DNA of 64,000 bases from the NCBI GenBank assembly GCA_032622095.1, contig CP136066.1:128619917-128683916 (forward strand), read 5' to 3'. The position numbers were made by a program, and so were the translations under genes. Below are positions 31,602-42,089 of this stretch, one piece after another. Numbering within the stretch: the first letter of the stretch is position 1; each line of letters opens with the position of its first letter. This DNA comes from Siphonodentalium dalli (lineage: Eukaryota; Mollusca; Scaphopoda; Gadilida; Siphonodentaliidae). The notes beneath the pieces are model-generated. The model was given only the letters and a program-made list of their open reading frames with translations, had not been told where the DNA came from and ran no database searches.

Positions 31602-33190
31602 ATTATCCACCGGTCATACGCGGTGGAGGTTCTCATATGAACATATTATCCGCCGGTCATACGCGGTGGAGGTTCATATTATCTGCCGGTCATACGCGAG
31701 GGAAGTTCTCATATTATCCTTCGGTCATATGTGGGGGAGGTTCTGATATGAACATATTATCCGCCGGTCATACACGGTGGAGGTTCATATTATCCACCGG
31801 TCATACGTAGGGGAGGTTCTGATATGAACATATTATCCGCCGGTCATACGCGGTGGAGGTTCATATTATCCGCCAGTCATATGCGAGGGAGGTTCTCATA
31901 TTATCCACCGGTCATACGCGAGGGAGGTTCTCATATTATCCTCCGGTCATACGATGGGGAGGTTCTCATATGAACATATTATCTGCCGGTCATACGCGAG
32001 GGAGGTTCTCATATTATCCACCGGTTATATGCGAGGGAGGTTCTCATATTATCCTCGGGTCATACATACGGGAGGTTCTCATATGAACATATTATCTGCT
32101 GGTCATACGCGGTGGAGGTTCATATTATCCGCCGGTCATACGCGAGGGAGGTTCTCATATTATCCTCCGGTCATACGTGGGGGAGGTTCTGATATGAACA
32201 TATTATTCGCCGGTCATACGCAGGGCGGTTCATACTATCCACCGGTCATACGCGATGGAGGTTCTCATATGAACATATTATCTGCCAGTCATACGCGGTG
32301 GAGGTTCATATTATCTGCCGGTCATACGCAAGGGAAGTTCTCATATTATCCTCCGATCATGTGTGGGGGAGGTTCTGATATGAACATATTATCCGCCGGT
32401 CATACGCGGTGGAGGTTCATATTATCCGCCGGTCATACGCGATGGAGGTTCTCATATTATCCACCGGTCATACGCGAGGGAGGTTCTCATATTATCCTCC
32501 AGTCATACGTTGGGGAGGTTCTCATATGAACATATTATCCGCCGGTCATACGCGGTGGAGGTTCATATTATCTGCCGGTCATACACGGTGGAGGTTCATA
32601 TTATCCGCCGGTCATACGTGAGGGAGGTTGTCATATTATCCACCGGTCATACGCGAGGGAGGTTCTCATATTATCCGCCGGTCATACGTTGGGGAGGTTC
32701 TCATATGAACATATTATCCGCCGGTCATACGCGGTGGAGGTTCATATTATCTGCCGATCATACGCGAGGGAAGTTCTCATATTATCCTTCGGTCATATGT
32801 GGGGGAGGTTCTGATATGAACATATTATCCGCCGGTCATACATGGTGGAGGTTCATATTATCCACCGGTCATACGTAGGGGAGGTTCTCATATGAACATA
32901 TTATCCGCCGGTCATACGCGGTGGAGGTTCTCATATGAACATATTATCCGCCGGTCATACGCGGTGGAGGTTCATATTATCCGCCGGTCATACGCGAGGG
33001 AAGTTCTCATATTATCCTTCGGTCATAGGTGGGGGAGGTTCTGATATGAACATATTATCTGCCGGTCATACGCAGTGGAGGTTCATATTATCCACCGGTC
33101 ATACGCGGTGGAGGTTCTCATATGAACATATTATCTGCCGGTCATATGGGAGGGAGGTTCTCATATTATCCACCGGTCACACCCGAGGGA
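31602..33190 (+). repeat. GGTCATACGCG minisatellite, main array
   Basis: About 1.6 kb of the same units as at 25028-25460 and in the same orientation. Higher-order blocks of about 180-190 bases (…CATATGAACATATTATC…) recur. The frames that run through it (ILSAGHTRWRF-type repeats) arise from unit lengths divisible by three and are not genes. Confidence 0.92.
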
Positions 33191-33195
33191 GGATA

Positions 33196-33500
33196 TGACC
33201 GGCGGATAATATGTTCATATGAGAACCTCCCCAATGTATGACCAGAGGATAATATGAGAACCTCCCTCGCGTATGACCAGTGGATAATATGAACCTCCAC
33301 CGCATATGACAGGCAGATAATATGTTCATATCAGAACCTCCCCGCGTATGACCGGAGGATAATATGAGAACTTCCCTTGCATATGACCGGCGGATAATAT
33401 GAACCTCCACCGCGTATGACCGGCAGATAATATGTTCATATGAGAACCTCCCCCGCATATGACTGGCAGATAATATGAGAACCTCCACCGCATATGAATG
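33196..33500 (-). repeat. Minisatellite in inverted orientation, start of right arm
   Basis: At about 33193 the array turns around (CGAGGGAGG then ATATGACCGGCGGATAATAT), and units read in complement from here to the right arm. This is the symmetry centre of the foldback element. The last units match the left array at 25028-25200 in register. Confidence 0.92.
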
Positions 33501-35224
33501 GCGGACACATAAGTTTTTAAGTCTATAAACACTATTTGATTTGAATATTCTTTTGAATAGTCTTACCATTGACATATTCATTCGTTCAAACCAGTTGATC
33601 TATTTTGTAACTTGGCTTTTAGTCGCTGGGCTCCGGCATCTGGGCTTTTAGTCACAACTGAAATAAAAACAAGTGCACCGCTGGGCGGAGGTAATGCCCC
33701 CGACTGTACAATCAGAGAAACTTTCTGGTTAAGCGCTATAAAAATGCCACATGTTGTTCTATATTAGCTTCAAATTTGGTCTGGTGCCACAAAAATAGAA
33801 GGAAAACTGAATGTTCTAAAAAAAAAAATGAATTTTATAAGTCGAAAAAGGGTCATAACTCTCACAAAAATTATCCGATTGAACCGAAATTTTACCTTGA
33901 CCTGTATTGCGATATTGGTAATACACAAAAAAACGGGTTTTGCAAATAAACAATCCAAAATCAAGTTATCATCTGGAAACCAAAAAAGTAGCAGAAAACC
34001 TGAAATTTCTAAGTCCAAAAAGGGGCGTAACCACGGCTATTGGGAAATCTTGTCCCCCCGGCTGGTCTATTGGCATACCAAAGATCAACTGAATTGAATT
34101 AGCGAAACCAAAGTTATGAGTTGAAACGTTCGTATGCCACAGAAAACTGAATTTTCTAAGTCCAAAAAGGGGCGTAACTCTGGAAAAAATGGGCGGACGA
34201 AACCGCAGTTATGGGGAAATCTTGTCCCCCCGGCTGGTCTATTAGCATACAAAAGATCAACTGAATTGAGTTAGCGAAACCAAAGTTATGAGTTGAAACG
34301 TTCGTACGGACGGAAGGACGGACGGACGGACGGACGGACGGAAGGACGGACGGACGGACGGAGGGCTCCACTATATACCCCCAAATCTCCATCGGAGATC
34401 GGGGGCATAATAAGTGAGAATATCTTGGAGCGAATTTCTGCAACAATATCACCGCCTGGTGGACCCATTGTGAAAAAAATACATTCCCTGTGTCTAATTC
34501 TACATTTTGATATACTATACGCCCCACTATATTGAATATACCGGCTGAAATCGATCCTGTAATTGTAAACATCGAGTCGATCTATTTTTAGCTGTTTTAT
34601 CGGAGCGTGTTTGCGTGTTCGCCATTACAATATTCGGACTAAAACAGCCATATTGTTGCTAAAAACGAATGCACAGTATTCCACTGCGTTATTTGATACC
34701 TAAAACTTGTTGTTTGCTAGTGTATATATTCAACGAGAAATCTAAATTCTAAACATTAATGTCGAACGCAGTTTTTCGTGTTTGTGGAATTTTATGTTAG
34801 GTCAGTTGTCGACCGAATAATGTAACTTCCGGTGTCCGGTCAGTGGCTGTGTTAATATGTGTGGATAGGGCGAATGTGGACCTTTCGTTAGACACCAAAA
34901 GTAGCCATCTACGCGCTGTATTCCTCGAGATATCGGCCGTCCCACGCAATTTGAAAATCCTGTCCCGCAGATTGTCATTCTATCCCAAATTCCACCCCAT
35001 GTTAGGTCAGTTGTCGATCAAATAATGCAACTTCTGAGGTCCGGTCAGTGGTGGGATTAATATGTTTGATTAGGGCGAATGTAGGCCTTTCGTTGGACAC
35101 CAAAATGAGCCCCCTACGCCCTGTATTCCTCGAGATATCGGCCGTCCCACGCAATTTGAAATTCTGTCCCGCAGATTGTCGTTTTGTCCCATATCCCATC
35201 CCATCCCGCATATTGTCATGTCCC
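33501..35224 (-). repeat. Right arm of the foldback element
   Basis: Complement of the left arm (24465-25027, then 20117-20530), ending GCATATTGTCATGTCCC. It contains the 736-base insertion at 33676-34411, lacks the 3.9-kb element, and preserves that element's empty site at 34801-34808. Confidence 0.88.
33676..34411. mobile_element. 0.74-kb element with (ACGG)n, present in the right arm only
   Basis: AAGTG is repeated at 33671-33675 and 34412-34416, while the left arm has one uninterrupted AAGTG (read in complement, near 24850). Near its ends is the inverted pair ATGCCCCCGA (33694) / TCGGGGGCAT (34399). The interior has two or three imperfect direct repeats built on AAGTCCAAAAAGGGGCGTAA and an (ACGG)n tract at 34310-34370. 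Similar short elements are known from molluscs; this one has no coding capacity. Confidence 0.75.
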
Positions 35225-35232
35225 GATAGTAT

Positions 35233-35545
35233 TCATTTTTATGGTTTCGGACTAAAACTATAAAAATAAATAACATCGCTAACATCGCTTAAATGGTCAA
35301 TTATTGTGACTACAACTGTATATGTGACATTGTTTCGTTTGTTCATATATTCCGTTTGTGCTTTTACTATGTCGTTTATTTATGTTTAAATTTGCTGAAA
35401 TAAATTGTTATCCATCTCGCCAAAACTGTTGTCAAATCTGTCATAATCTCCAACAACACACCATAAAGTGATGAAATAAATCAGCTTAAGTAGTGATTAA
35501 GCTGTATAAGCCGAGTTAATCCCCTGCAATCAACTCCAATTAACA
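35233..35545. other. Non-coding gap
   Basis: Unique-looking AT-rich sequence between the foldback element and the CCGAAACGTC repeats. The segment GTGACTACAACTGTATATGT (35308) resembles, in complement, the region at about 2140-2170, so another dispersed repeat may be present. Confidence 0.4.
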
Positions 35546-35552
35546 CATACAA

Positions 35553-35645
35553 TATATGGGGCCGAAACGTCCCAGCCGAAACGTCCCTGGACCGAAAAGG
35601 TCTGAGCCGAAACGTCTCCGGACCGAAACGACCCGTTCCCGACTG
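35553..35645. repeat. Short CCGAAACGTC minisatellite
   Basis: Five or six units of GCCGAAACGTCCC with variants (CGGACCGAAACG, GACCGAAAAGGTC). No surrounding element boundaries found. Confidence 0.8.
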
Positions 35646-35914
35646 AAATATGTTATATATAAATATTGAAATTTAAATAGCACTAGGATCCGAGTGTGGG
35701 GGTTGGCATTGTTTAATCCAGCGCAAAGAGCTGTCATAGTTACTTTTCTATTTAGGAAACCGAACTAAAACATGTATATCGTTCGTCAACCGGACATGTT
35801 CCCCATGCATATATCAACACCATTGTAGCTTTTTAAGACATGTTTTGCTCTCGTGTTCGTAAATTCCCTATAGCTTACAACTGTCGTTTGGGACCGGCTT
35901 GTGGGAATCACTGA

Positions 35915-36225
35915 ACTAAATGGAAGGCCCAGGTGTGTCATACTCGTGTTAGATTAGGTTGCAGCAGCCTGGGCCGTGACCTTGTTATTAACCACTTGAT
36001 GGGGTCACCACTGTGTCGGTGCGGTGGTTTTGGGACTGAGTCAGCTCGCCATTTCTTCTTTCGGTGCCCCCTTTGCGCCGGAGTTGGATCGGGGCTTCTG
36101 GGTGGTTTGCCGGTGGGTGTGGTGGCAGCCGATGTTCTATTGTACGGATCTCTCGAACTTCCAGGCAAATTAAATTCCGAAATATTCTTGGTTCAGAAGT
36201 TTATTTCGGATGGTGGCCGTTTCTC
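35915..36225 (+). pseudogene. LINE C-terminal fragment with zinc knuckle
   Basis: The open plus frame reads WKAQVCHTRVRLGCSSLGRD, then INHLMGSPLCRCGGFG, ESARHFFFRC and, near the end, EIFLVQKFISDGGRF. The CXCX8HX4C knuckle followed by a C-terminal I/VxxFIxxxxRF motif is a pattern found at the ends of many invertebrate LINE reverse transcriptases. Everything upstream (endonuclease, reverse transcriptase) is missing. From about 36300 the frame runs into the inverted copy of the next LINE and the translation loses meaning. Confidence 0.75.
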
Positions 36226-36308
36226 GTGGTCGCTTTGGGTGGCGCGGCTAGATTTCCATTCCATCTGCATAAACCGCCTTTTCTCCTCCGTGGTCGTGAC
36301 GCATTCGT

Positions 36309-36434
36309 GCGAGTTCGCTGAAATGACGATGAAATCCTTCTATAACTTTGTCATCGCTGTATGTTGTTCCTTTCACATTCAGGTCAGTCAGGTATACTTT
36401 TTCCTTTATTTCTCTGACGTTTAATAAGATTATA
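36309..36434 (-). repeat. Left arm of a 125-base palindrome (inverted LINE segment)
   Basis: Complement of 36451-36575 except for one T in a homopolymer and possibly one or two other bases, separated by a 16-base spacer (36435-36450). It is the reverse of LINE 4 coding sequence. Confidence 0.92.
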
Positions 36435-36450
36435 AGATAGGAATGTATTT

Positions 36451-38718
36451 TATAATCTTATTAAACGTCAGAGAAATAAAGGAAAAGTATACCTGACTGA
36501 CCTGAATGTGAAAGGAACAACATACAGCGATGACAAAGTTATAGAAGGATTTCATCGTCATTTCAGCGAACTCGCTAAACCAACTGACAATCAACTATAC
36601 AATTACCAATATTACAAAAACTGCACAATGGACTATCAAATTATCCACGACATTGTAGATGACCGTCACCAATGAAAACTACGGAAGAGCTAATAATTAA
36701 AGCTCTAGCAAGATTGAACAAAGGCAAAGCACCAGATGCGTATGGTATAGCGGCTGAATTTTAACATTTCATCTATGCAGACTCTTCAACAATTCCTCTA
36801 ATTACACAGATCATTAATCTAATAATTCAACAAAGATCCATTCCTCAAGAATTAAAAGTCGGAATGCTCAATCCTATTTACAAAAACAAGGGAGTGAAAA
36901 CAGAATCTATAAACTACCGAGGTATCACTATCTTACCATGTGCTCCTGAAGCTGATTGAAGTAGTATTAAGAGAAGACCTGAGAAAACAAACTATTCCTC
37001 GACAATCCCCACTACAAAGAGGATTCACAGCAAATGCTTCGCCACTGAACAGTGCGCTAATGCTTGAAGAAGTTATCAGAAGCAATCGAGACGATGGAAA
37101 TATTACATATGTTGCATATCTTGATGCAAAATCTGCATTTGATGTAGTCGCCAAAGAAATTCTTATGAAGAAATTATATCACTACCAAATACACACGTCA
37201 ACATGGAAACTAATAGACGACATCCACACGCAGTGTACATCAAAAGTGAAATGGAGAGGTAACCTATCTGAAGAATTCAATATCAACCAAGGAGTCCGCC
37301 AAGGTGATATCTTGAGTGCAGATCTATATAAAATATACATTGAAGATCTCCTGGAGAAATTTGACCAAAAAGATGCGGGAACGAATATTGGAAATATACG
37401 CCTTAATGCTACTGCCTGTGCTGATGATGTTGCTATAATTAGTAACAACCCAATGGAGCTACAACAATTAATCAACGTTGCAGTAGAATACAGCCGGAAT
37501 CATAGATATCTCCTCCAACCTCAAAAAAGTGTCACCATCACTGTGAAACCAACCAACATCCGTAATCCTGTCAACGAACAACGCAGATGGAAAATAAATA
37601 CATCAGAAATGCCAGCTGTAGAGAAAATTACCCATCTTGGTATTATTCGTGCACCATCAATTGAGAAAACAATGGGAGAATCTATCTCAAACAACATAAA
37701 GAAAGCCAGAAGATCCGCTTATAGTTTAATGCCTGCAGGATTTCACGGACACAATGGATTGTATCCTCAAACATGTATCCACCTATACAATATTTACATT
37801 CTACCAATCCTTCTGTATGGATGTGAGATCATATTACCAAATCGTCACCATCTTCAACAATTAGAAATTTTTCAGAAGAAATTACTGAAACAGATTCTGG
37901 CAATTCCAATAAGAACACCGGATCCAGCTATACATATTTTGACAGGAGTACTACCCGTTGAAGCAACCATCGATACCAAAGCACTTATATTCTTCAACAA
38001 CATATGTCGACTACCCTCAAACAGTATTGAAAGAAGACTAGCTGCACGACAATTATTATTGAAAGACTCATCCAGTCATAGCTGGTTTGCGGCCGTCAGA
38101 CAAGTATTATTCAAATACAAACTTCCATCACCCACCGATCTACTAGACAATCCATATAATAAAGACCAATGGAAGACAGAAGTGAAAACTGCAATTAATA
38201 CATATTGGATTGAACGAACAATATGCAGTGCCAGATTATATCCTTCACTCAGATTATTAAACATCGAGGCATATAAATCCGGACGTCATCATCCAGTTCT
38301 TAACATCGTTGGGAATCCTGTGAGAGCTATCCCACGTCTCAACACAATCCTTAGACTAGTCACTGGAACATACCGACTTGAAACCTTAAAGAAGAAATAT
38401 GACAAGACATCTGATGGTATCTGCAAGCTATGCAAAATAGAAGAGGAAACAACGTCCCATTTCATCCTTAGATGCTCAGCATTCAATCATATAAGAAGAG
38501 AGTTCCTTCTACAATTTGCAACTGAATACAACAATATATTTAAAAAACAGTTTGAAGACCTAAATGAAGAAGAGAAAATATCAAGAATACTGGACATATC
38601 CAACACAAGAAATGACGAAAGTAACGAAGAGGTAACCAATGTAAATGGACTCCAACTTTATGCTGCCATACTCTGCCATAGATTACACATGCAGCGAGTG
38701 ATTTTACTGGGGGTATAG
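36451..38718 (+). pseudogene. LINE 4: reverse transcriptase pseudogene
   Basis: 5'-truncated before the RT. Upstream blocks (KVIEGFHRHFSELAKP at about 36530; ALARLNKGKAPDAYG at about 36705; PIYKNKG and NYRGITILP at about 36880-36935) are separated by an in-frame stop near 36761 and a frameshift near 36940. From 36940 a 592-residue open frame carries LQRGFTANAS, YLDAKSAFD, GVRQGDILSADLYKIYIEDL and catalytic CADD, then a thumb region and the C-terminal knuckle CKLCKIEEETTSHFILRC. It differs clearly from LINEs 1-3 and from the C-terminal fragment at 35915. No endonuclease or ORF1 remains, so it is dead. Confidence 0.88.
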
Positions 38719-38977
38719 CAAAGTGAATCTACAACTGTATATACATGTAATTAATGCATGAAAACTCCGGATGGATCCTGGTCATGTACGACATATCTAA
38801 ATAGTCATTTACAGATAGCCTATATATATAGTTAGGAATATACTCAGACCCCGTTCTGGGGTTGGTCAATGCTGGCCGTAAAGACACAGAAGATGTAAGA
38901 TGTAAGATGTGCAAGTGATTTCCCCACTGAACGGATGTTTTTTGTGTTATTTTGTATCGAATGTATGTTGTATCAAA

Positions 38978-38979
<2 letters not shown>
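38719..38979. other. Probable 3' flank of LINE 4
   Basis: 260 AT-rich bases after the LINE 4 stop, with no recognisable polyadenylation tail before the CT repeat. May be its 3' UTR. Confidence 0.35.
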
Positions 38980-38980
<1 letters not shown>

Positions 38981-39027
<47 letters not shown>

Positions 39028-39078
39028 ACACTCTCTTTCACACTCTCCCCTGTCTCTCTCTCTCATTCTTTCATTCCC
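38981..39078. repeat. (CT)n microsatellite
   Basis: A poly-C run followed by about 17 CT units and imperfect CTCTTTCACA repeats. Confidence 0.95.
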
Positions 39079-39328
39079 TTTCTCACCCTTAACTTCCGTA
39101 TTACAATGTAATACCGTATCTCAATCCTAAATAATATTCCAATCAATCAAATCTATATATCCCGTCTGCTTTACCCCAAGTGATATTTTTGTCACTTGAT
39201 GTAACATTTATTCCACGAGGAGAGGACTTTAAAAAAACATTTTGCTTGTTGTCCAATCCTATTCATAAATCTATATATTTCTATATGTATATTATGTTTA
39301 TGTCATGTTTGATTTTTTGAAATAAATA

Positions 39329-39727
39329 TTGTTTACACCAACTAAATGGTTTCCCATAGGCGACAGTGTTAACGTTTCGGCCAAATTCACTGACTTGAAG
39401 CCTGCAGGCCAGACCAGTGATGTTTACCCAGCTAGATTGACACCAGTTGATCACGAAAAGGTCATGTGTTTACTTTTTAAAATAAATCCCCAAGTGTACG
39501 ACATGGCTATCCCACAGCCAAATTTGATCTGGAAAAACCCAGATCTACAACAGCTAGTTAAATACATTTCCCGCTCACAAAAATCCGTTCCCCCATTCAT
39601 TCACCAGTTTAAATTATTCCCGCCACGAAGTGGGTGGACACTGGTGTACAGATCTGTACAGACTCATGGTCGAATGGAGAAATATATTCTTGGATTTTTT
39701 TTGTACCTTACTCAATCGTACCAATAG
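39329..39727 (+). CDS. Orphan ORF, possible host exon or gene fragment
   Basis: The open frame encodes a non-repetitive, protein-like sequence in its middle: FPIGDSVNVSAKFTDL, DVYPARLTPVDHEKVM, INPQVYDMAIPQPNLIW and VKYISRSQKSVPPF. TTTCCCATAG just before GCGACAG (near 39359) could be a splice acceptor, and the translation after about 39640 looks like background. I do not recognise the family; it is neither a reverse transcriptase nor an obvious transposase. Either an internal exon of a host gene or a relic. Strand and rough limits are better supported than the ends. Confidence 0.35.
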   Translation: MFTPTKWFPIGDSVNVSAKFTDLKPAGQTSDVYPARLTPVDHEKVMCLLFKINPQVYDMAIPQPNLIWKNPDLQQLVKYISRSQKSVPPFIHQFKLFPPRSGWTLVYRSVQTHGRMEKYILGFFLYLTQSYQ

Positions 39728-39734
39728 AATCACG

Positions 39735-39865
39735 TATATGCTGAAATTTGTAAAGTTAACGGCACCGGTGTATAATACGTTTTTGAAAATATGATAAATC
39801 GTATCCATAGGGTCAGGACAGGCTGAAATTGTAAACTTAAAGTCACCGGTGTAATAATAATTATG
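39735..39865. repeat. Two-copy repeat CTGAAATTTGTAAA...CACCGGTG
   Basis: GCTGAAATTTGTAAAGTTAA...CACCGGTGTAATA appears at about 39739-39776 and 39829-39862. GTCACCGGTGTAATTGTGGG at 43309 and 44706 is related to the second half. Confidence 0.65.
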
Positions 39866-40207
39866 TTGTTGAAAATATAAATACTCTGATAGCCTGAAAA
39901 TAATATATCACCTATTGGGAACCCCTGGTTTAGTGAAGAGCATTGTGGGAAGTTTAATTGTGATTCTCCTCCATCTTTATTTTCTGGAATTATCACCAAG
40001 ATTTTTCCACTCCATTCTCTTAAAATCTACCCTGATCGGTCAAATTCTTTTGATAATTCTATCTAAATACATCTTAGCTACTATTCGGATCTGCTGTCCC
40101 GGTCTAAAAATGGATAGTTTGACCAAAACGACTATTAACAAAAACTTTGTTTACAAATTGAGCGCACTCGATGACCCGTTCACGCTGCAAATTTATTATC
40201 GAAAACA

Positions 40208-40545
40208 AATTAAATTTCTTCCATCTATAACATAATTACGCGCTGGAGTCTGTCATTTTAGGAATATATATGTATCCCACGCACATACACCAAGTCTCAG
40301 CTTAAAATTTTGAAAAGTGACAGTTTTATCGACATAAATCGATTTTAATGGCAAATGCCATGTTAAATTTTATCATTGAAAAAAATTAATTTCTTCCATC
40401 TAAAACATAATTACGTGCTGCACTCTGTCATTTTAGGAATATATAACTATCCCACACACAAACACCAAGTCTCAGCTTAAAATTTTGAAAAATGACAGTT
40501 TTATCGACATAAATCGATTTTAATGGCAAATGCCATGTTAAATAA
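40208..40545. repeat. Tandem duplication, about 155-base unit
   Basis: AAATTTCTTCCATCTATAAC through GCAAATGCCATGTTAAAT (40212-40366) is repeated at 40388-40545 with about ten changes. Both units include GACATAAATCGATTTTAATG. Confidence 0.9.
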
Positions 40546-40629
40546 ATTTTAGGGCCCTGCAAATATTTTCTGAGCTGTTCATATTGGGCACTAGAGTCCA
40601 TATTTGACAGGTTCACCCTGATAATTGTG

Positions 40630-41320
40630 TGACAGTACAGTCGCGTTACTTTATACGTCAACATTGGTCATTATCAATCGACAAATTTATTTCGGTCTAT
40701 CGTATCAACCCCTATTTCCCCCGCGTAGCCTGACTAAGTGTCAACATTGGTCTTTATCGCTCCACTAGTTTTTATCGTTTCATCGGTATGAATTCCATAT
40801 CCAATTATCCACATATAACCAACCCAACCTCTAATCCCAGTCAAATTTATTTATTTCTTTCATCGGTATATAGTCATGTTACGTAATATTTTATTTCGTG
40901 ATACTTGTACTTATATGTCTATGGTATTACTATAGTATACTGTATACGTATATCAATTGCTTTTCCTTTCTATATAATCCTGGTGCCATCTATAGAGATA
41001 ATTTCAGACCCCCCCCCCTCAATTTTATATCATTGCTGCTTTAGTACAGTCGCGATGCATTACATGGCAACATTGATCCACTAATTTATGTCAGTTCATC
41101 GGTACAAACCCCTTTTCTCCGAGTCCATATAACCAACCCAACATCTTATAGAACTCCATAAATGACTATTCTGGCACTATATAGAGATGACTAAGATTCT
41201 GACACCCCCTATTTTATAGCCTTGTTGCAACAGTAGAGTTGATATGCATAATATGTCAACATTGGTCGTTATCGCTCTACAAATTTATATCGGTTCAGCC
41301 CTTAGTTCCCTGTATCGCCC
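40630..41320. repeat. Degenerate repeat, CAACATTGGTC family
   Basis: Four imperfect units with (TA)CAGTCGCG, GTCAACATTGGTCNTTATCG, a CGGTTCATCGGTA-like part and ACCCCTNTTCCC occur at about 40635, 40737, 41045 and 41230. No known family. Confidence 0.65.
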
Positions 41321-41607
41321 ACCCCTCCCTCAATTTATTTTTTCATTTGTATTATAGTCTCGTCACATACACATTTTATCTTTTGTAACTTTTGCTTCAA
41401 CGCGTCGAGTTCGCTGCAGACAATACAAGACTGACAACATTTTGAAATGTAAGCAGGCTTCAAACTCATCTTATCCAAGAAAAACTCTGGTTACATAAGA
41501 AATTTGTGTATAAGGTGTACGCGCATTTGTTGCGTTAAAAACCAAAGGTCCCAAGTCAAGGTCCAAATCCCCAACACACTGATGTGAGGTTTAACTCCAT
41601 CTACATA

Positions 41608-42086
41608 CAGTAATGTCCAAAGTAATTGATCACTTAATCACAGCAAATTTGTGTGTATTTTTTCATGATTCTAAATCCTGAAAAATTACCCATAATTATG
41701 CTGTGGTTAAAGGGTCAATTACTTTGGGCATTACTGTAACCAATATAAGGATTTGAGGTTTAATGGTAACTCAATCAGCATACAGTAATGTTCAAAACAA
41801 TTGACCACTTGACCACAGCAGAATAATGGGTAATTTGTCAGGATTGTAAATGCTGAAAAAATACCCATAATTCTGCTGTGGTTAAGTGGTCAATTACTTT
41901 GGGCATTACTGTAACCAATATAAGGATTTGAGGTTCAATGATAACTCTATCCTCATACAGTAATGTTCAAAGTAATTGACCACTTGACCACAGCAAAATT
42001 ATTGGTAAATTTTCAGGATGACAAATTCTGAAAAATTACCAATAATTATGATGTGGTTAAGTGGTCAATTACTTTGGGCATTACTG
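41608..42086. repeat. Three CAGTAATG palindromic MITEs, 175-base period
   Basis: Units at 41608-41736, 41783-41911 and 41958-42086, each 129 bases, each a hairpin from TA|CAGTAATG to CATTACTG|TA with the core CACAGCA...AATTATGGGTAA. The spacers (ATAAGGATTTGAGGTTTAAT) are also repeated. Because spacers and MITEs repeat together, the block was multiplied by tandem duplication rather than by three insertions. Related to the MITEs at 21981-22394. Confidence 0.9.
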
Positions 42087-42089
42087 TAA

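Larger units (their letters stand above)
20117..35224. mobile_element. Nested foldback transposon with 8-base target duplication
   Basis: GATAGTAT occurs exactly at 20109-20116 and 35225-35232. The sequence between begins GGGACATGACAATCTGCGGG and ends with its complement (one or two mismatches). The arms then run in inverted orientation for about 1.3-1.4 kb. Removing three later insertions (20531-24464, 25462-31599, 33676-34411 with their duplications) leaves about 4.3 kb: TIR, minisatellite, head-to-head minisatellite, TIR. There is no transposase, so it must be moved in trans. Long TIRs with internal tandem repeats recall foldback elements such as Galileo (P superfamily); an 8-base duplication also fits hAT, Merlin and Zisupton-like groups. 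Confidence 0.88.

Noticed and set aside
31541-33581. Repetitive frames of up to 191 codons (SAGHTRWRFILS-type)
   Set aside because: They follow the minisatellite units on both strands and appear equally in the left array at 25 kb; no start, no non-repeat domain.
35553-35645. Coding minisatellite
   Set aside because: Units are not a multiple of three throughout and all frames contain stops nearby.
38981-39078. Polypyrimidine tract as splice signal
   Set aside because: It is a (CT)n microsatellite; no supported exon follows within a usual distance.
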